DNA from: Actinobacillus suis ATCC 33415
GTDB lineage: Bacteria > Pseudomonadota > Gammaproteobacteria > Enterobacterales > Pasteurellaceae
Direction of reading: 5' to 3'
Assembly: GCF_000739435.1 (NCBI RefSeq)
Contig: NZ_CP009159.1
Coordinates: 1,116,001-1,180,000 of the forward strand
Length of the DNA stretch: 64,000 nucleotides
Part shown: positions 19,365 through 28,951 of the stretch, one piece after another
How positions within the stretch are numbered: position 1 is the first letter of the stretch
Layout of the letters: each line of letters begins with the position of its first letter
Position numbers and translations under genes: made by a program
Notes under the pieces: generated by a model
Told to the model about the DNA's origin: nothing
Databases searched by the model: none
Seen by the model: the letters and a program-made list of their open reading frames with translations, nothing else

Positions 19365-20744
19365 ATGGCAAAAGCACCGAAAACGGCTTACGTATGTAAT
19401 GATTGTGGCGCAGAATATTCTCGCTGGATGGGTCAATGCAAAGAGTGCAAAGCATGGAATACGATTAGTGAAGTTCGCTTAATTTCTAGTAAAGAATCAA
19501 GCAAAAATGACCGCTTCAGTGGCTATGCTGGAGAGACTTCAGGCAAGGTACAAACACTTTCCGAAATCAGCTTACAAGAAGTGCCTCGTTTTAGTAGTGG
19601 GTTTAATGAGCTTGATCGCGTACTCGGCGGTGGTGTCGTGCCCGGTTCTGCTATTCTCATCGGGGGGCATCCTGGTGCGGGAAAATCAACCCTATTACTG
19701 CAAGTAATGTGTGGCTTATCAAAAATGCTACCGACGCTCTATGTCACTGGTGAAGAATCATTACAACAGGTTGCAATGCGTGCTAATCGTTTAGGGCTAC
19801 CAACTGATAACCTGAAAATGCTTTCGGAAACATCTGTCGAACATATTTGCAATATTGCCGACCAAGAAAAACCTAAATTAATGGTAATTGACTCTATTCA
19901 AGTGATGCATTTATCCGATATTCAATCCTCGCCGGGTTCTGTTGCTCAAGTACGAGAATGTGCATCATTTCTTACCCGCTATGCCAAAACACGCCAAGTG
20001 GCAATTATTATGGTCGGTCACGTCACCAAAGACGGTACGCTTGCCGGCCCAAAAGTGTTAGAACACGCTATTGATGCCTCATTATTGCTAGAAGGTGAAT
20101 CTGATTCACGTTTCAGAACATTACGAAGCCAAAAAAACCGATTTGGTGCGGTAAATGAACTTGGTGTATTTGCTATGACTGAACAAGGTTTACGAGAAGT
20201 TAAAAATCCATCCGCTATTTTTTTAAGCCGTAGTGATGAATTGGTTTCAGGCAGTTCTGTTATGGTACTTTGGGAAGGAACTCGCCCATTATTAGTCGAA
20301 ATTCAAGCGCTGGTTGATCATTCTATGTTAGCTAATCCACGCCGTGTGGCGGTCGGTTTAGATCATAATCGCTTATCGCTCTTACTTGCAGTGCTTCATC
20401 GCCATGGCGGACTGCAAATGTCTGACCAAGATGTTTTTGTTAACGTTGTTGGGGGCGTAAAAGTCACAGAAACCAGTGCCGATCTTGCTTTAATTTTGGC
20501 ACTGATCTCAAGTTTTAGAAATCGCCCGTTACCACAGGACTTAGTAATTTTTGGTGAAGTAGGACTTGCCGGCGAAATTCGTCCGGTGCCGAGTGGTCAA
20601 GAACGTATTAGCGAAGCGGCAAAACACGGTTTTAAACGAGCAATCGTGCCATTTGGTAATATGCCGAAAAAACCGATAAAAGATATGGAAGTGATTGGGG
20701 TTAAAAAATTAAGTGATGCGCTAGATGCGCTTGGTAATTTATAA
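19365..20744 (+). CDS. radA: DNA repair protein RadA (Sms)
   Basis: A 459-residue RecA-like helicase of recombination. The N-terminal C4 zinc finger is CNDCGAEYSRWMGQCKEC (11-28), Walker A is GGHPGAGKST (100-109), the RadA-specific KNRFG motif is at 257-261, and a Lon-like C-terminal domain follows (GGVKVTETSADLALILAL). RadA extends recombination intermediates and aids chromosomal transformation in other competent bacteria, which fits its position divergent from the pilus operon, though no CRP-S control of radA is shown. Confidence 0.96.
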   Translation: MAKAPKTAYVCNDCGAEYSRWMGQCKECKAWNTISEVRLISSKESSKNDRFSGYAGETSGKVQTLSEISLQEVPRFSSGFNELDRVLGGGVVPGSAILIGGHPGAGKSTLLLQVMCGLSKMLPTLYVTGEESLQQVAMRANRLGLPTDNLKMLSETSVEHICNIADQEKPKLMVIDSIQVMHLSDIQSSPGSVAQVRECASFLTRYAKTRQVAIIMVGHVTKDGTLAGPKVLEHAIDASLLLEGESDSRFRTLRSQKNRFGAVNELGVFAMTEQGLREVKNPSAIFLSRSDELVSGSSVMVLWEGTRPLLVEIQALVDHSMLANPRRVAVGLDHNRLSLLLAVLHRHGGLQMSDQDVFVNVVGGVKVTETSADLALILALISSFRNRPLPQDLVIFGEVGLAGEIRPVPSGQERISEAAKHGFKRAIVPFGNMPKKPIKDMEVIGVKKLSDALDALGNL

Positions 20745-20803
20745 TCTTGTTAATTTAAATTTAGCTACGATATAAAAACTTTCATTCAATAGGAATCTTA
20801 TTT

Positions 20804-22093
20804 ATGGCAATGCAAATCACATTATCGCAACAAGCCGCTCCGGAACAATGGGGCAAAAATGCAATTCTGTCAGCCAATGAACAAGGTATGACAATTCACC
20901 TACAAAAAGATCCGTTAACGACTATTCAACGTGCTGCCCGTAAAATTAAAAATCAAAGTATATTGAATGTTGCACTTACCGGTTCTGATTGGGGCCTAGA
21001 AGAATGCTGGGCATTCCATCAAGGTTTTGTCAGTGTCCGCAATACCGGAACAGTAAATTACCCTGACTTAGCCGAACAACAAGCGGAATTTGACGCACGT
21101 GTACACTGCTCTAGCTTTACTCGATCTTTGATTAACGAATCTTCTGAAACACTTACACCTGAGAAATTAGCTCAAAAAGCAGCGGAGTTTATTACCAAAC
21201 AGTCTGAGCAATATCTCGGTAAAAATGCGGTATCCGCTGAAATTATTTGCGGTGAAGAACTGAAAAAACAGGGTTATCACGGCATTTGGACTGTGGGTAA
21301 AGGCTCGGCAAATAAACCGGCATTGCTCAAATTGGATTTCAATCCAAGCGGTGATATTAATTCACCTGTGCTTGCTTGTTTAGTCGGTAAAGGCATTACC
21401 TTCGATACCGGTGGTTATAGCATTAAACCGAGTGACTCAATGAGTACCATGCGTACCGATATGGGTGGTGCAGCCTTATTAACTGGTGCATTAGGCTTTG
21501 CAATCAGTCGTGGCTTAACACAACGTGTAAAACTCTACTTATGCTGTGCGGAAAATATGGTAAGCAGTACTGCATTTAAATTAGGCGATATTATCGAATA
21601 TCGCAATGGCGTTAGTGCAGAAGTGTTGAATACCGATGCGGAAGGTCGCTTAGTGTTAGCGGATGGCCTAATTAAAGCAAGTGAGCAAAATGCAAAATTT
21701 ATCATTGATGCAGCAACCTTAACCGGTGCCGCAAAAGTGGCGGTCGGTAATGACTACCATTCGGTACTTTCTATGGATGATGAATTAACCGCTCGCCTAT
21801 TTAATGCAGCAAAAGCGGAAAACGAACCGTTCTGGCGTTTACCATTTGAAGAATTTCATCGCTCACAAATTTCGTCATCATTTGCCGATATTGCCAATAT
21901 CGGATCGGTGCCGGTTGGTGCTGGTGCAAGTACCGCAACTGCATTTTTATCGTACTTCGTTAAAGATTACGCTCAAAATTGGTTACATATTGATGCCTCA
22001 GCCACTTTCCGTAAAACAGCAAGTGATTTATGGGCAGCCGGTGCAACCGGTTTAGGGATGAAGACCCTAGCGAATCTGCTTTTATCTCAATAA
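20804..22093 (+). CDS. pepB: peptidase B (leucyl aminopeptidase family)
   Basis: A 429-residue M17 aminopeptidase. The family signature [14 protein letters not shown] is intact, and metal ligands lie in [20 protein letters not shown] and [10 protein letters not shown]. PepB removes N-terminal residues from peptides in the cytoplasm. Length matches E. coli PepB (427). RBS AGGAATC precedes the start. It is followed by a terminator made of paired uptake signals. Confidence 0.95.
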   Translation: MAMQITLSQQAAPEQWGKNAILSANEQGMTIHLQKDPLTTIQRAARKIKNQSILNVALTGSDWGLEECWAFHQGFVSVRNTGTVNYPDLAEQQAEFDARVHCSSFTRSLINESSETLTPEKLAQKAAEFITKQSEQYLGKNAVSAEIICGEELKKQGYHGIWTVGKGSANKPALLKLDFNPSGDINSPVLACLVGKGITFDTGGYSIKPSDSMSTMRTDMGGAALLTGALGFAISRGLTQRVKLYLCCAENMVSSTAFKLGDIIEYRNGVSAEVLNTDAEGRLVLADGLIKASEQNAKFIIDAATLTGAAKVAVGNDYHSVLSMDDELTARLFNAAKAENEPFWRLPFEEFHRSQISSSFADIANIGSVPVGAGASTATAFLSYFVKDYAQNWLHIDASATFRKTASDLWAAGATGLGMKTLANLLLSQ

Positions 22094-22120
22094 GCTTTTA
22101 GTAAAATTTCTGGAAAATTT

Positions 22121-22168
22121 AACCGCTTGTTCCGCTAAAGTTAGCGTAAAACAAGCGGTTTTATTTTG
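22121..22168 (+). terminator. terminator of paired uptake signals after pepB
   Basis: AACCGCTTGT (22121-22130) pairs with ACAAGCGGTT (22151-22160), with an inner CGCTAA/TTAGCG stem, followed by TTATTTT. Confidence 0.85.
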
Positions 22169-22220
22169 CTTTGTGTATAATATTACGAATTGACTTCTAT
22201 TTTGCCATTTAGGAACAAAT

Positions 22221-23156
22221 ATGAATTACTTAGCGAGCGCAAACGAAACTCTCAGCCTTTATACCCAAGCAATTAACCAGCTTAATCAGCGTTTAGACGG
22301 TACATTTAATCAAGCGATCGAAATGATTTTAAACTGTGAAGGCCGTGTCGTGGTTGCGGGTATCGGTAAATCCGGTTTAGTCGGGCAAAAAATGGTAGCG
22401 ACGTTTGCTTCAACCGGCACACCAAGTTTTTATTTACATCCGACCGAAGCGTTCCATGGCGATTTAGGGATGTTAAAACCGATTGATGTGGTGATTCTTA
22501 TTTCCAACAGCGGTGAAACCGATGATGTGATTAAATTATTACCAAGCCTAAAAAGCTTTGGTAATACAATTATTGCGATGACCGGAAATCCGCATTCGAC
22601 ACTGGCTCAACATGCCAATTTAATTCTCAATATCGGTGTTGAACGAGAGGCCTGCCCAAATAATCTTGCCCCAACTACATCAACACTAGTGACTATGGCG
22701 CTAGGCGATGCGCTAGCGATTGCATTAATCAATGCTCGTGGTTTTAAAGCGGAAGATTTTGCTCGCTTCCACCCGGGCGGTAGTTTAGGACGTAAATTAC
22801 TCAATCGCGTGAAAGATGTGATGCAAACCAAGTTACCTATTGCGCAACCAAATGCAGATTTCAGTACGATTTTAAGTGTGATGAATGAAGGCAGAATGGG
22901 AGTTGCACTGATTATGCAAAATGAAGATTTACAGGGCATTATTACTGATGGTGATATTCGCCGTACGCTCGCTCAATTCGGTGCTGGAAGTCTAACGAAA
23001 ACAGCGGAACAAATTATGTCTAAAAATCCGAAAACCATTTCGGATAATACTTATTTAGCGAAGGCGGAAGAAATGATGAAAGAATTGCATATCCATTCGC
23101 TTATTGCGCTGAATGACGAGGGTAAAGTGTCCGGTATTATGGAATTCTCAAGTTAA
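22221..23156 (+). CDS. kdsD: D-arabinose 5-phosphate isomerase
   Basis: A 311-residue KdsD/KpsF family enzyme converting ribulose 5-phosphate to arabinose 5-phosphate, the first step to Kdo of the LPS core. An N-terminal SIS domain (GIGKSGLVGQKMVATFASTG, then HPTEAFHGDLGM) is followed by two CBS domains (about 200-311). It could alternatively be a capsule-linked kpsF paralogue, but no capsule genes are nearby. The next gene, greB, starts 10 bases downstream. Confidence 0.92.
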   Translation: MNYLASANETLSLYTQAINQLNQRLDGTFNQAIEMILNCEGRVVVAGIGKSGLVGQKMVATFASTGTPSFYLHPTEAFHGDLGMLKPIDVVILISNSGETDDVIKLLPSLKSFGNTIIAMTGNPHSTLAQHANLILNIGVEREACPNNLAPTTSTLVTMALGDALAIALINARGFKAEDFARFHPGGSLGRKLLNRVKDVMQTKLPIAQPNADFSTILSVMNEGRMGVALIMQNEDLQGIITDGDIRRTLAQFGAGSLTKTAEQIMSKNPKTISDNTYLAKAEEMMKELHIHSLIALNDEGKVSGIMEFSS

Positions 23157-23165
23157 GGATATTTT

Positions 23166-23654
23166 GTGGCGAAATCAAATTATATTACGCGTAGCGGATG
23201 GCAAACCTTAGATCAAGAGCTTAAATTTTTATGGAAAGATGAGCGTCCGAAAGTAACACAAGCGGTTTCAGAAGCGGCGGCTTTAGGTGATCGTAGCGAG
23301 AATGCCGAATATATCTATGGTAAACGTCGTTTACGTGAAATTGACCGCCGAGTTCGTTTTTTATCCAAACGTTTAGAAGTGTTACAAATCGTGGATTATC
23401 ATCCGAAACAAGAAGGCAAAGTGTTTTTTGGCGCTTGGGTTGAGCTTGAAAATGAGCAAGGTGAAACCAAGCAATATCGGATTGTCGGTTGTGATGAATT
23501 TGATCCGGCTAAGAATTGGATCTCGATTGATTCACCGGTAGCCCGAGCGTTAATCGGTAAAGAAGTGGATGATGAAATTAAGGTCGATACGCCACTTGGC
23601 AAAAGCTTGCTATATATCAATAAAATCTGGTACGAGAAAGAAAGTCTTTACTAG
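23166..23654 (+). CDS. greB: transcription elongation factor GreB
   Basis: A 162-residue Gre factor that rescues backtracked RNA polymerase. It starts with GTG (23166), which aligns with the family N-terminus MAKSNYITRSGWQTLDQELK. The coiled-coil tip carries the acidic pair in the region ALGDRSENAEYIYGKRRLRE; the basic patch and C-terminal FKBP-like domain follow. The GreB rather than GreA subtype is supported by YIYGKRRLREIDRR. It follows kdsD by 10 bases. An uptake-signal core lies inside (23258-23266). Confidence 0.96.
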   Translation: MAKSNYITRSGWQTLDQELKFLWKDERPKVTQAVSEAAALGDRSENAEYIYGKRRLREIDRRVRFLSKRLEVLQIVDYHPKQEGKVFFGAWVELENEQGETKQYRIVGCDEFDPAKNWISIDSPVARALIGKEVDDEIKVDTPLGKSLLYINKIWYEKESLY

Positions 23655-23666
23655 ACATAAAAATAT

Positions 23667-23727
23667 AAGCGGTCGTTTTTAACGGGAAATTTGCAAAATT
23701 CCAGTCAAAAACGACCGCTTGTTTTTA
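23667..23727. terminator. terminator of paired uptake signals, greB / ribH
   Basis: AAGCGGTCGTTTTT (23667-23680) pairs with AAAAACGACCGCTT (23707-23720), followed by GTTTTT. It separates convergent greB and ribH. Confidence 0.88.
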
Positions 23728-23744
23728 GCACGTCAAACGAAAAA

Positions 23745-24206
23745 TTAGATCGCTTTTAATACGTTTACCATTTCAATTGCACCTAATGCACACTCTGAAC
23801 CTTTGTTACCTGCTTTAGTACCCGCGCGTTCAATCGCTTGTTCAATATTTTCTGTGGTTAATACACCGAAAATTACCGGTACACCGGTTTCTAATGCAAC
23901 TGCACCGATACCTTTTGCCGCTTCATTACATACGTAATCATAATGAGTTGTTGAACCGCGAATTACCGTACCTAAGCAGATTACCGCATCATATTTACCG
24001 CTTGTTGCCATTTTTTTCGCGACTAACGGGATCTCAAATGCTCCCGGTACCCACGCCGTATCAATATTGTTTTCATCCGCACCGTGACGCACTAAGGTAT
24101 CAATTGCACCACTTAATAATTTATCGTTGATAAAATCGTTGAAACGTGCGGTTACGATACCGAATTTTAAACCTGTCGCAACTAAGTTACCTGTAATCTT
24201 TGCCAT
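23745..24206 (-). CDS. ribH: 6,7-dimethyl-8-ribityllumazine synthase
   Basis: A 153-residue lumazine synthase that condenses the ribitylamino-uracil with dihydroxybutanone phosphate. Family blocks include [35 protein letters not shown] and [21 protein letters not shown] (the His of THYDY is catalytic). Length is standard. Last gene of the rib operon; the gap to ribBA holds a palindromic hairpin and an uptake-signal core. Confidence 0.97.
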   Translation of the reverse strand: MAKITGNLVATGLKFGIVTARFNDFINDKLLSGAIDTLVRHGADENNIDTAWVPGAFEIPLVAKKMATSGKYDAVICLGTVIRGSTTHYDYVCNEAAKGIGAVALETGVPVIFGVLTTENIEQAIERAGTKAGNKGSECALGAIEMVNVLKAI

Positions 24207-24269
24207 TTTTTTGTCCTCTTGAAATATGCAAAATTTTATAAAAAAGTGACCGCTTGTATCATTTTATAG

Positions 24270-24294
24270 TAGGGAAGCAATGCTTGCTTCCCTA
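24270..24294. repeat. REP-like perfect hairpin between ribBA and ribH
   Basis: TAGGGAAGCAA (24270-24280) and TTGCTTCCCTA (24284-24294) are perfect 11-bp arms around the loop TGC. There is no T-run, so it is not an ordinary terminator. It has the same design as 25554-25580. Confidence 0.65.
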
Positions 24295-24316
24295 ACATTA
24301 CATACAGTCGTTAAAG

Positions 24317-25522
24317 TTAGAAGTTAAACATATGTCCCATTTTTACCTGTTTTACTTTTAGGTAGTCAATGTCATTTTTGTTCGGTTCTACAATAATCGG
24401 CTCACGTGCAACGATATTTAACCCTTGCTCTTTTAAGCCTTCAATTTTTGCCGGATTATTGGTTAATAAACGGATCGATTTCACGCCTAACTGCTGGAAC
24501 ATTTGCGCACCGATATAATACTCACGTTCGTCCTCTTTAAAACCTAAAGCAACGTTCGCTTCAACTGTATCCATCCCTTTATCTTGCAGTTCGTAAGCAC
24601 GTAACTTATTAATTAAACCGATACCACGACCTTCTTGACGTAGATACAGTACAACGCCTCTACCTTCTTTTTCAATTTGTGTCATTGCTGCGGCAAATTG
24701 TTGCCCGCAGTCACAACGTTGAGAGCCGAACGCATCACCGGTTAAACATTCAGAATGAATACGCGCTAAAACTTGCTCACCGTCCGTTAAATCACCTTTG
24801 ACTAACGCAACGTGTTCTTTACCTGAAATCACTTCAACAAAGCTATGCGCCATAAACTCGCCGTATTTGGTTGGCATTTTTACCACGGAGATTTGTTTCA
24901 CTAAGCTATCATGCTTACGGCGATATTCTTGTAATTGTTGAATCGTGATAAATGGCATATTGTGCTCTATGGCAAATTTTTGTAGATCCGGCATGGTCAT
25001 CATGGTGCCGTCATCTGCCATAATTTCACAACATAAACCAGCGTGTTTTAAACCAGCTAAACGAGCTAAATCAACAGTGGCTTCGGTATGACCGTTACGT
25101 ACTAAAACACCACCGTCTTTTGCTACTAATGGGAACATATGCCCTGGGCGGCGGAAATCACTTGCTTTCGCACTATCATCTACAATTTTCATTGCAGTAA
25201 TTGAACGCTCAAAGGCAGAAATGCCTGTTCCTGTATCAATATGATCCACCGATACCGTAAATGCCGTTTCATGGTTATCTTCATTGACTGCCACCATCGG
25301 ATGGAAATTTAACTTTTTAGCAATTTCCGTTGAAACCGGTGTGCAAATTAAACCTTTACCGTAAGTTGCCATAAAGTTGATATTTTCCGGTGTCGCAAAT
25401 TCTGCCGCACAAATAAAATCGCCTTCGTTTTCACGATCTTCATCGTCAGTCACTAAAATGATTTTACCTTGACGAATCGCTTCAATTGCATCTTCTACTT
25501 TTGAAAATTGGAAATCTGTCAT
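24317..25522 (-). CDS. ribBA: bifunctional DHBP synthase / GTP cyclohydrolase II
   Basis: A 401-residue RibBA fusion. The N-terminal half (about 1-200) is 3,4-dihydroxy-2-butanone 4-phosphate synthase with the acidic loop [12 protein letters not shown]. The C-terminal half is GTP cyclohydrolase II with the zinc cysteines of [19 protein letters not shown] and the motif [20 protein letters not shown]. It supplies both branches of riboflavin synthesis. The A. pleuropneumoniae rib operon is known to carry this fusion. Confidence 0.97.
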   Translation of the reverse strand: MTDFQFSKVEDAIEAIRQGKIILVTDDEDRENEGDFICAAEFATPENINFMATYGKGLICTPVSTEIAKKLNFHPMVAVNEDNHETAFTVSVDHIDTGTGISAFERSITAMKIVDDSAKASDFRRPGHMFPLVAKDGGVLVRNGHTEATVDLARLAGLKHAGLCCEIMADDGTMMTMPDLQKFAIEHNMPFITIQQLQEYRRKHDSLVKQISVVKMPTKYGEFMAHSFVEVISGKEHVALVKGDLTDGEQVLARIHSECLTGDAFGSQRCDCGQQFAAAMTQIEKEGRGVVLYLRQEGRGIGLINKLRAYELQDKGMDTVEANVALGFKEDEREYYIGAQMFQQLGVKSIRLLTNNPAKIEGLKEQGLNIVAREPIIVEPNKNDIDYLKVKQVKMGHMFNF

Positions 25523-25553
25523 CTTCTTTTCCTAAAATATACATTTTTTGTCG

Positions 25554-25580
25554 GTAGAGACACACTGCGTGTGTCTCTAC
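25554..25580. repeat. REP-like perfect hairpin between ribE and ribBA
   Basis: GTAGAGACACAC (25554-25565) and GTGTGTCTCTAC (25569-25580) are perfect 12-bp arms around the loop TGC, in the 63-base gap. No T-run follows, so a repeat or RNA-processing element is more likely than a terminator. Confidence 0.7.
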
Positions 25581-25585
25581 AAATT

Positions 25586-26233
25586 TTAAAATCCTGCCTG
25601 CTTTAAAAAGTCTAAACTAAGATTACTTTTCGGCTCATCCGCCGGCTTTTTCAATAAAAACTGTTCGATATATTTGCCGACAATATCATTTTCTAAATTG
25701 ACAATACTGCCGATGTTTTTCGAACCTAAATTGGTTTCTTTAATCGTATGCGGAATAATCGACACACGGAAGCTTTCATCGTCGGTATCTACTACGGTAA
25801 GGCTAATGCCGTCAATGGTAATCGAACCTTTCTCAATAATATAACGCATTAACTTTGGAGAGGTTTTAATGCGATACCACGTTGAATTATGTGCCGGTGT
25901 GATTTCCGCAATTTCACCGGTACCGTCAATATGACCCGAAACAATGTGTCCACCGAAACGTCCATTTGCCGCCATCGCGCGTTCCAAATTCACCGGACTA
26001 TTCGGTTTTAATTCGCCTAATGAAGTACGTTTTAACGTTTCAGACATCACATCAGCGGTAAATTGGTTGTTTGAAAAAGACGTTACGGTTAAACATACGC
26101 CGTTCACCGCAATACTGTCGCCTAAATGAACATCTTGTAATACCTTTGTTGCATTAATCGTCACTACCGCAAACTCACCTTGTTTATGAATTTGAGCAAT
26201 TTTACCGACTTCTTCAATAATACCTGTGAACAT
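25586..26233 (-). CDS. ribE: riboflavin synthase alpha chain
   Basis: A 215-residue riboflavin synthase that dismutates two lumazines to riboflavin. It begins with the invariant MFTGIIEEVGKI and has two lumazine-binding repeats, about 1-96 (SIAVNGVCLTVTSF) and 97-200 (SITIDGISLTVVDT). Length is typical. It is called ribB in the older A. pleuropneumoniae literature and ribC in E. coli. Confidence 0.97.
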   Translation of the reverse strand: MFTGIIEEVGKIAQIHKQGEFAVVTINATKVLQDVHLGDSIAVNGVCLTVTSFSNNQFTADVMSETLKRTSLGELKPNSPVNLERAMAANGRFGGHIVSGHIDGTGEIAEITPAHNSTWYRIKTSPKLMRYIIEKGSITIDGISLTVVDTDDESFRVSIIPHTIKETNLGSKNIGSIVNLENDIVGKYIEQFLLKKPADEPKSNLSLDFLKQAGF

Positions 26234-26280
26234 TTTTTCCTCCGCTGTTTATATCTACTCGCTCTTAGCCAGAGAGAACA

Positions 26281-27366
26281 TCATAAAACTTCATAATCCA
26301 ACAAAATATCTTCGCCGATGAGTTCGGTCGATTTCAATTTTAATTTAACCGCTTGGTCGATTTGTTGAATCCCTTCGCCGCCGATTGGGGTTTTCGCTTG
26401 TTTACCACCGACTAATTTCGGCGCGATATAACAATGTACTCGATTCACAATACCACTTTCTAACGCACTGAAATTTAAACTTGAACCGCCTTCTAATAAC
26501 AGGCTGTCGATCTGCATGTCACCGAGCTTTTGCAAAAGATCTTGCAAATCTACCCGCTTGTTTCGTGCTTTACACACTAATACTTCTACGCCAAGCGATC
26601 TAAATTGTTCAATTTTTTGCAAATCGTCACAAACGGTTGCAATCACGGTGCGATATTCTTTCGCTGTTTGCACTAACTGGCAATCCAACGGTGTACGTAA
26701 TTGGCTATCGCAGACAATCCGAACCGGCTGTTTCGCATTCGGCATTCGGCTATTTAGCATCGGATTATCGGCAAGTACCGTATCTACTCCAACCATAATC
26801 GCACTATATTGATGGCGAGTTTGTTGCACTCTTGCTCTTGCCGATTCACCGGTAATCCATTTAGATTCACCGGTACTGGTTGCAATTTTGCCGTCTGCCG
26901 TCATCGCATATTTCATCAACACATACGGGCGTTTAGTTTGAATATAGTGGAAAAAAATCGGGTTTAACGCATCGCATTCTTCTTTGAGTAAACCTTCCAC
27001 CACTTCCACACCGGCTTGACGTAACTGACCTGCACCACGCCCCGCCACTAAAGGATTCGGATCACTTGAACCGATAAACACTTTTTTAATGCCCCGTTCA
27101 ATTAATAAATCCGAACAAGGTGGCGTGCGTCCGTGATGACAACAAGGCTCAAGTGTTACATAAGCAGTCGCCCCGGAAAGATCTTCCTTACAATGTAAAA
27201 TGGCATTACGTTCCGCATGCCAGCCACCAATCTTTTCATGGTAACCTTCGGCAACGATTTCACCGTTTTTGACAACTACACAACCGACAAGCGGATTGGG
27301 ATTCGTCCAGCCTAAACCTTGTTTTGCCAGTGCAATGGCACGGCGCATATAGTCTAAATCAGTCAT
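26281..27366 (-). CDS. ribD: riboflavin deaminase/reductase RibD
   Basis: A 361-residue bifunctional enzyme. The N-terminal deaminase has zinc motifs HAERNAI and PCCHHGRTPPC; the C-terminal reductase (about 145-361) carries the start block RPYVLMKYAMTADGKIAT and LLLEGGSSLN. First gene of the rib operon. It is controlled by the FMN riboswitch about 120-260 bases upstream. Confidence 0.97.
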   Translation of the reverse strand: MTDLDYMRRAIALAKQGLGWTNPNPLVGCVVVKNGEIVAEGYHEKIGGWHAERNAILHCKEDLSGATAYVTLEPCCHHGRTPPCSDLLIERGIKKVFIGSSDPNPLVAGRGAGQLRQAGVEVVEGLLKEECDALNPIFFHYIQTKRPYVLMKYAMTADGKIATSTGESKWITGESARARVQQTRHQYSAIMVGVDTVLADNPMLNSRMPNAKQPVRIVCDSQLRTPLDCQLVQTAKEYRTVIATVCDDLQKIEQFRSLGVEVLVCKARNKRVDLQDLLQKLGDMQIDSLLLEGGSSLNFSALESGIVNRVHCYIAPKLVGGKQAKTPIGGEGIQQIDQAVKLKLKSTELIGEDILLDYEVL

Positions 27367-27424
27367 TGTTTTGAAACTATTTTAAGGGCAGAGGAAAACA
27401 CATTACAGGCATGTTTACCCTAAT

Positions 27425-27464
27425 GATGAAAAAAGCCTTGAAATCTTTCGATCTCAAGGCTTGT
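27425..27464 (-). terminator. attenuator terminator of the rib operon
   Basis: On the minus strand AAGCCTTGA and TCAAGGCTT (plus 27454-27462 and 27433-27441) form a stem followed by a TTTTTT run. It lies between the FMN aptamer and ribD, the expected expression platform for FMN-dependent premature termination. Confidence 0.85.
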
Positions 27465-27489
27465 AAAAAAGATAGGAAAAACCACCGCT

Positions 27490-27624
27490 TACACGGTTAT
27501 TTCATCTTCTTCCATCCAGACTATACTGTCGGTACTGGAATCTCACCAGTTCCTGCCAAACCTTTTTCGTTCGGCTCGCGGACTTTACCGCCGATCGGGA
27601 ATTTCACCCTGCCCTGAAGATTAT
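27490..27624 (-). promoter_or_regulatory. FMN riboswitch (RFN element)
   Basis: Read on the minus strand, the hallmark blocks occur in order: CTTCAGGGCAGGGTG, AATTCCCGATCGGCGGTAAA, GTCCGCGAGCC, GGCAGGAACTGGTG, GATTCCAGTACCGACAG and AGTCTGGATGGAAGAAGATG. This is a complete FMN aptamer. When FMN is bound the downstream hairpin (27425-27464) should terminate transcription before ribD. Confidence 0.97.
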
Positions 27625-27640
27625 TAAAAAATTTTTGCAA

Positions 27641-27669
27641 ATTTTGCGACTTTTGATTGTCAATGTCAA
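27641..27669 (-). promoter_or_regulatory. rib operon promoter
   Basis: On the minus strand TTGACA (27664-27669) and CAAAAT (27641-27646) are 17 bases apart, placing the start near 27634, about ten bases ahead of the aptamer. A second TTGACA overlaps at 27658-27663. It touches the 3' end of glpC (27677). Confidence 0.55.
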
Positions 27670-27676
27670 GCAAGAA

Positions 27677-28951
27677 TTAGCGTTTATCCAATGCCATTGA
27701 TAATAAAGTAATTGGATGTAAACAAGTAACATTGCTCGACATATCAATCTGCCATTTACAGGTTTCGCACTCTGAAATCACATAATCAAAACCGCCCTCA
27801 TTGATATGCTCAAACAACGTACGGCCGATCGCTTGTGACGTTTCATAGTTTTCCGCTTTAAAACCGTAAGTTCCTGCAATACCACAACATTGCGATGGCA
27901 ACATGACTACTTCTAACTCTGGAATTTGTTTTAACAATTCCAACGTATAAGGTGCCCAACCGGCTTTTTCCACATGACAAGCAGTATGATAAGCAACACG
28001 TAAACGCATCGGTTTAAGCGGTAATTTTCTGCCTGCTTTTTGCAATTTGTATAAGTGGCGTGTCACAATATCAATATGCGATTTCACTTTGGTATTCGGC
28101 ATACCGAGTACATGGCTGTATTCTTCTTTAATATTTGCCGTACAACTTGAAGAAGTACCGATCACTTCTAACTGTTTATCCACAGTTTTTTCAAGATATT
28201 TCAGGTTAAATTCCGCCTGTTTTTTTGCTCTTTCAGGAAAACCGTTCACCATTAACGGTAAACCGCAACATTTTTCTTTTTCAAGCAAGACCACACCGAT
28301 ATCCAGTGCATTCATCACATCGATCACTTCTTTACCTAACTGCGGATTATTATAGTTCACATAACAACCATGGTAATAAGCGACTTGCTCTTTGAATTGC
28401 GCCTGGCGTTTCGCTTCTTTTTTCATATACCAATTACGGAACGAACCGAATGAATATTTCGGTAAGGTACGGTGTTGGCTGACTTTTAAAGTTTTCTCTA
28501 ACAAGAAACGAGTCGCTTTTAAACCGGTAATCGTATTCACAATCGGTGCAAACGGGGTATTCATCGTCCCCATAATATCGGTATTACTTAATACCGCATC
28601 ACGCAATTTATGAATCAACGGTTTATTTTGACGCTCAACGTGACGATTTCTTGCACGTACGATAATATCGCCGATTTTTACATCCGACGGGCAAGCAATT
28701 TCACAACGTTTACAGTTCGTACAATATTTCAAGGCTTCATCATAGAAATCTGGGCTTTTCAGGCGTAAACGCTCACCGTCCGGACCGGATTGTTTTGGTC
28801 CCGGATAAAACGGATTATTACGTGAAACCGGACATACCGCCGTACAAGCGGTACATTTCAAACAGCTTTCAAAACTTGGGTCAAAATGTTGATGAACAAC
28901 CGGAGATTGTGCGCCTTGACGTGCATTTTCAATCAATTGTTGGATATTCAT
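27677..28951 (-). CDS. glpC: anaerobic glycerol-3-phosphate dehydrogenase subunit C
   Basis: A 424-residue iron-sulfur subunit that links GlpAB to the membrane quinone pool. Two ferredoxin-type clusters are visible ([14 protein letters not shown] and [13 protein letters not shown]), then two CCG domains (EKCCGLPL and SQCCGIAGT). The start at 28951 overlaps the glpB stop as ATGA and has GGAGG at 28957-28961 on the minus strand. An uptake-signal core lies inside (28844-28852). Confidence 0.96.
   Translation of the reverse strand: MNIQQLIENARQGAQSPVVHQHFDPSFESCLKCTACTAVCPVSRNNPFYPGPKQSGPDGERLRLKSPDFYDEALKYCTNCKRCEIACPSDVKIGDIIVRARNRHVERQNKPLIHKLRDAVLSNTDIMGTMNTPFAPIVNTITGLKATRFLLEKTLKVSQHRTLPKYSFGSFRNWYMKKEAKRQAQFKEQVAYYHGCYVNYNNPQLGKEVIDVMNALDIGVVLLEKEKCCGLPLMVNGFPERAKKQAEFNLKYLEKTVDKQLEVIGTSSSCTANIKEEYSHVLGMPNTKVKSHIDIVTRHLYKLQKAGRKLPLKPMRLRVAYHTACHVEKAGWAPYTLELLKQIPELEVVMLPSQCCGIAGTYGFKAENYETSQAIGRTLFEHINEGGFDYVISECETCKWQIDMSSNVTCLHPITLLSMALDKR

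Noticed and set aside
23166..23654. Calling the Gre factor GreA
   Set aside because: The N-terminal and coiled-coil sequence (YIYGKRRLREIDRR) is of the GreB type.
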